Assembly: GCA_039029355.1 (NCBI GenBank)
Contig: JBCCGI010000071.1
Location: forward strand, 1 to 41,016
Source: JBCCGI01 sp039029355
GTDB taxonomy: Bacteria > Planctomycetota > UBA1135 > GCA-002686595
DNA length: 41,016 nt
Reading direction: 5' to 3'
Part shown: in pieces, positions 38,234-41,016 of the stretch
Layout of the letters: every line of letters begins with the position of its first letter
Position numbering within the stretch: the first letter of the stretch is position 1
Notes under the pieces: generated by a model
What the model saw: only the letters and a program-made list of their open reading frames with translations
Databases searched by the model: none
Told to the model about the DNA's origin: nothing
Translations under genes and position numbers: made by a program

Positions 38234-40345
38234 TCAGGGCACCTGCAGCTCGAGCCCGAGCGACGTGGCGAAGGTGTTGCCGCCCGTGCCGTCCAGGCTC
38301 ACCGCCTGCCCGAAGATGTCCATCCCCGAGATGCCCGCCGGCAGCTTGACCGCCAGCACCGCGTCGCCGTTCGCGTCGGCGACCAGCGGCGTCAGCAGCA
38401 CGATCGGCAGCCCGACGTGCAGCAGCAGCCCGTTGGACAGGTCGAGGGTGATCGCCTGCTGCTTGGTCGAGAGCGCGATGAAGCAGTTCGTGCCCGGCGG
38501 CATGTTGCGCGCCGCGAGATAGAGCGTCTCGTCGCCCAGGGGCAGGCTCAGGGTCTCGAGCGTCGGAGTCCCGAGCGAGCCGGCGGTCGACGCGCCGTAG
38601 GTGGTTCCCGCCGAGCCGGTCGAGGTGTACGACAGCGTCGCGCTCACCCCCGAGTTGCCGAACTCATCCTCGGAGCGCACGCGGTACGAGATCGTGCCGA
38701 TCAGGTTGCGCGGGATCGTGCCGCGGAACACCTGCCCGGCCGAGCTCAGCATCGTCTGGTCCGGCAGGTCGACCGCGCCGACCGAGACCTCGAGCTGGGT
38801 CGGGTTGTACCAGGTGATGTAGTAGGGCGCGTTGTCGTAGACGTGGGCCCGAACCACGTGCTCGCCGCCCGCCGCCGCGCCGCTTGCGACCGCCTCGACG
38901 TTCGGCACGTAGGGCGCCGTGGTGTCGGGGATCTCGGTCGTGTTGCGCAGGAACGTGTTGGCCTGGAAGTTGTCTTCGGCGATCAGGATGTCGTAGTCGC
39001 CGTCCCCGTCGGTGTCGCACGCGTCGGCGTCGAGCGAGGTCGCGGTGTAGGACGGCGCGGTCACCTGGGTGTACGAGAAGGTCGCGCCGCCGTTGTTGTT
39101 GTTGCGGTAGAGCTTGTCGCCGCCGGAGAAGTTGGCGACGAAGAGGTCGAGGTCGCCGTCGTTGTCGTAGTCGACGAAGTCGCCTTCGTTGTCGTCGGCG
39201 CTCGAGCCGGACAGGGTGACGAGGTTGCTGTACGTCCCGCTGCCGTCGTTGCGCAGCGTGATGTCGTTGAAGCCGAACTGCACGCGCCAGTTGAGCCCGT
39301 AGATGTCGAGGTCCCCGTCGCCGTCGAGGTCGCCCATCTCCTGCTCGTAGTGGCCGTTTCCGCTCTGGTAGCCGCTGGGGAAGACCGCCCCGGTCACGTC
39401 GCGGAAGCCCAGCGCCCCGCCGCCGACCGCGGGCGCGATCGAGCTGCCGTCGAGTCGGTTGGCGAACATGCGCGGCGCCTCCTGGCGCGCTCCGTGCAGG
39501 ATGTCGAGGTCGAAGTCCCCGTCGATGTCGCCCAGGTCGATGTCGAGCGCCGAGCTCGCGATGTCGCACGAAGCGCCGGTCGAGTTAGTCGTGTTCGAGC
39601 TCTGGTTCCCGTCGCACCAAAGGCCCGGGTTGCCGTTTGAGATCGTCGAGCCGGTGAGCTGGAAGCCGCCGGGGTTGAACTCCTCGAACACGCCGTCGCC
39701 GTCGTTGAGGAAGAGGCGCGTGGGCACCTGACCGCCGAAGGCCCCGCCGTAGGTTGAGTGGACCAGGTCGAGGTCGCCGTCGTTGTCCAGGTCTCCGAAA
39801 TCGCAGTCGCAGGACCAGTCGATGAACGTGCCTGAGATGACGAGGTTGGAGGGGATCGACGAGCCGGCCGTCCCCAGCCCGATCCAACGGGCCGTGGTCT
39901 CGTCGGCGTAGAAGCCGACGGTGCCGGCCTGTTCGCCGCCGAGGTTGGTCCACCAGCGGTTGCCCTGGTTGGCGATCTGCGCGGTGTTCGAGATGTAGAT
40001 GTCGGCGTCGCCGTCGTTGTCGAAGTCGACGAACTCGATGTCGCGGCTGTCGTCGCTCAGCGTCGGGAACTGAGCCGAGGTCTCGTCGACGAACTGGCCG
40101 AGCGTCCCGGCCTGTAGACCGCCCTGGTTGATCCATAGGCGGTTCTGGTCGTTGCCGTTGTCGCCTCCGTCGCCCATGGCGACGTCCCAGTCGCCGTCGA
40201 GGTCGACGTCGGCGAAGTCGACGTTCTCGGTGGTGGAGTTGTTCGCGCTCCCGCCCGGCAGGACCGAATTGTCGACGACATATTGGGCCGCCGCCGGAGA
40301 GGCGAGGAGCGAAACGAGCAGCGCATGGAAGCGGGGGGAGACCAT
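38234..40345 (-). CDS. Secreted FG-GAP seven-motif propeller protein with shared C-terminal domain
   Basis: The 703-residue protein has a signal peptide ending P-A-A-A-Q. Seven D-x-D-x-D-G/F-x-x-D calcium motifs (for example D-V-D-L-D-G-D-W-D, D-F-D-N-D-G-D-A-D and D-T-D-G-D-G-D-Y-D) lie between about residues 40 and 460, consistent with a seven-bladed FG-GAP propeller. A beta-rich Ig-like region follows (470-570), and then the C-terminal module resembling those of the M43 protease, the repeat protein and the subtilase, ending L-G-L-E-L-Q-V-P. A Ser/Asn/Thr-rich, Cys-containing insertion sits between motifs three and four. Likely an extracellular adhesive or structural protein. ATG 40345 has no clear ribosome site. 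Confidence 0.83.
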   Translation of the reverse strand: MVSPRFHALLVSLLASPAAAQYVVDNSVLPGGSANNSTTENVDFADVDLDGDWDVAMGDGGDNGNDQNRLWINQGGLQAGTLGQFVDETSAQFPTLSDDSRDIEFVDFDNDGDADIYISNTAQIANQGNRWWTNLGGEQAGTVGFYADETTARWIGLGTAGSSIPSNLVISGTFIDWSCDCDFGDLDNDGDLDLVHSTYGGAFGGQVPTRLFLNDGDGVFEEFNPGGFQLTGSTISNGNPGLWCDGNQSSNTTNSTGASCDIASSALDIDLGDIDGDFDLDILHGARQEAPRMFANRLDGSSIAPAVGGGALGFRDVTGAVFPSGYQSGNGHYEQEMGDLDGDGDLDIYGLNWRVQFGFNDITLRNDGSGTYSNLVTLSGSSADDNEGDFVDYDNDGDLDLFVANFSGGDKLYRNNNNGGATFSYTQVTAPSYTATSLDADACDTDGDGDYDILIAEDNFQANTFLRNTTEIPDTTAPYVPNVEAVASGAAAGGEHVVRAHVYDNAPYYITWYNPTQLEVSVGAVDLPDQTMLSSAGQVFRGTIPRNLIGTISYRVRSEDEFGNSGVSATLSYTSTGSAGTTYGASTAGSLGTPTLETLSLPLGDETLYLAARNMPPGTNCFIALSTKQQAITLDLSNGLLLHVGLPIVLLTPLVADANGDAVLAVKLPAGISGMDIFGQAVSLDGTGGNTFATSLGLELQVP

Positions 40346-40410
40346 GGGGGCACCGCAGTTGGGGGTTCGCGGAAAGGGGATTCGCGACAGGGATCATTGA
40401 TTCTAGGTAA

Positions 40411-40434
40411 ATTGGTCTTCGCGGGGCGACCAAT
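40411..40434. promoter_or_regulatory. Dyad in the divergent gap 40346-40518
   Basis: ATTGGTC (40411-40417) and GACCAAT (40428-40434) form a 7-bp perfect inverted repeat around ten bases, next to the only AT-rich patch in the gap between two divergent exported-protein genes. It may be an operator. No convincing -35/-10 pair was seen. Confidence 0.35.
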
Positions 40435-40518
40435 CCGCCCTGCAACCCCCCGACCCGTGCGGAGGCGACCGGCTGCGCCCCGTGCTCCCCGACTCCTTCT
40501 TCAGCGAGCTCCCCCTAC

Positions 40519-41016
40519 ATGAAAACCGCCTCGCTCTTCGCCGCCCTGGCCCTGGTTTCCGGCCTGGGCCTCGGCTCCCTTTCCGCGCAGACCACTCCAC
40601 CTCCGAACCTGCTGCACATGCAGCTGCGCCTGTCCGACTCGGTCGGCACCCCGCTGTCCGGTGGGGTCGATGTCGAGCTGCGGGTGTACGACGACGCGCT
40701 GGCGGGCACGCTGCTTTGGTCCGAGCTGCACGCTGCGTCGGCGGCGAACGGGCTGGTGGACCTGCTGTTGGGCTCGGTGACGCCGTTCCCGACGAACCTG
40801 TTTGCGGGGAGCGATCGCTTCCTGGCGGTGAAGGTGGGCACGGACCCCGAGATGACGCCGCGGGTCCGGATCGCGTCGGTGCCGTTCGCGCTGCACGCGG
40901 CGAGCGCGGTCGAGGCGGACGACGTGCCGGGCAAGGACATCACGCCGAACTCGGTGGCCGTGAACGGCACGCCGGTGATCGACGCGGGCGGCAACTGGGT
41001 GGGGCCCTCGAGCGGC
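40519..41016 (+). CDS. Secreted protein, 3' end beyond the window
   Basis: The frame is open from ATG 40519 to the last base (166 codons). A signal peptide (M-K-T-A-S-L-F-A-A-L-A-L, cleavage near S-A-Q) precedes a beta-rich region. This ends in V-P-F-A-L-H-A-A-S-A, a segment resembling the S-V-P-(Y/F)-A-x-x-A motif of many exported proteins with tail-fibre-like or adhesive C-termini, followed by D-I-T-P-N-S-V-A-V-N-G. No ribosome site is obvious. It is divergent from the FG-GAP protein. The full architecture cannot be seen. Confidence 0.75.
   Translation, partial: MKTASLFAALALVSGLGLGSLSAQTTPPPNLLHMQLRLSDSVGTPLSGGVDVELRVYDDALAGTLLWSELHAASAANGLVDLLLGSVTPFPTNLFAGSDRFLAVKVGTDPEMTPRVRIASVPFALHAASAVEADDVPGKDITPNSVAVNGTPVIDAGGNWVGPSSG

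Noticed and set aside
40515..40994. Minus-strand open frames near the right end
   Set aside because: They are the complement of the secreted protein starting at 40519, which has a good signal peptide and a recognisable V-P-F-A-L-H-A-A-S-A segment.
1..41016. CRISPR array, tRNA, rRNA, insertion sequence or prophage
   Set aside because: No regularly spaced short repeats, cloverleaf-like genes, transposase or integrase motifs, or phage structural genes were seen anywhere in the window.

Overview
The window is very GC-rich DNA in which both strands are densely coding. Exported proteins are unusually common: FG-GAP and other beta-propeller proteins, an M43 metalloprotease, a subtilase and three lipoproteins. 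There is also an ECF sigma factor of the PF07638 type, a PilZ protein, and a shared unnamed beta-sandwich-like domain at the C-terminus of several secreted proteins. This mix, together with the many repetitive exported proteins, points to a planctomycete, probably of the Poly30/Pla163-like kind. That placement is inference from gene style; no rRNA or universal marker lies in the window. I see no tRNA, rRNA, CRISPR array, transposase or phage module.

Layout. 1-4922 (+): end of a HEAT-repeat protein, a secreted M43 protease with a TIG domain, and a secreted protein with fourteen 50-residue repeats. 5035-6758 (+): a compact three-gene set of a 2Fe-2S thioredoxin-fold protein, a CobC-like histidine phosphatase and a P-loop NTPase, followed tail-to-tail by a short apparent gene remnant. 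10809-6972 (-): an ECF sigma factor, an exported protein of unknown function and an exported TPR/outer-membrane beta-barrel protein, the last two coupled by TGATG. 11011-11685 (+): a PilZ protein divergent from the sigma factor. 14307-11728 (-): a large FG-GAP/ASPIC-UnbV protein.

19618-14398 (-): five genes in which two related small one-helix membrane proteins bracket a GcvT-like protein and two paralogous PYROXD2-like flavoproteins. A split demethylase or oxidase plus folate-transfer system is a possible reading. 28040-19684 (-): four overlapping genes for glycan assembly, namely a multi-domain GT2 protein, a 1290-residue sulfotransferase-GT2-GT2 fusion, a CDP-tyvelose-epimerase-like SDR whose catalytic Tyr is Phe, and a GT10 fucosyltransferase. 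They suggest a fucosylated and sulfated surface glycan.

28465-28208 (-) is a small zinc-ribbon-like protein. 33324-28532 (-): two lipoproteins of the sulfatase/alkaline phosphatase superfamily in which Thr replaces the formylglycine Cys/Ser. 35698-33386 (-): a lipoprotein beta-propeller. 36008-37921 (+): a secreted subtilase, divergent from the propeller across a 309-base region carrying a clean dyad operator candidate. 37981-38232 (+) is a small membrane protein that converges on a secreted seven-motif FG-GAP protein (40345-38234, -). The window ends inside a divergent secreted protein that begins at 40519 (+).

The best candidates for undescribed biology are the sulfotransferase/GT2 glycan operon with its inactive-looking domains, the five-gene flavoprotein/GcvT operon bracketed by WPxW membrane proteins, and the C-terminal domain shared by four otherwise unrelated secreted proteins.
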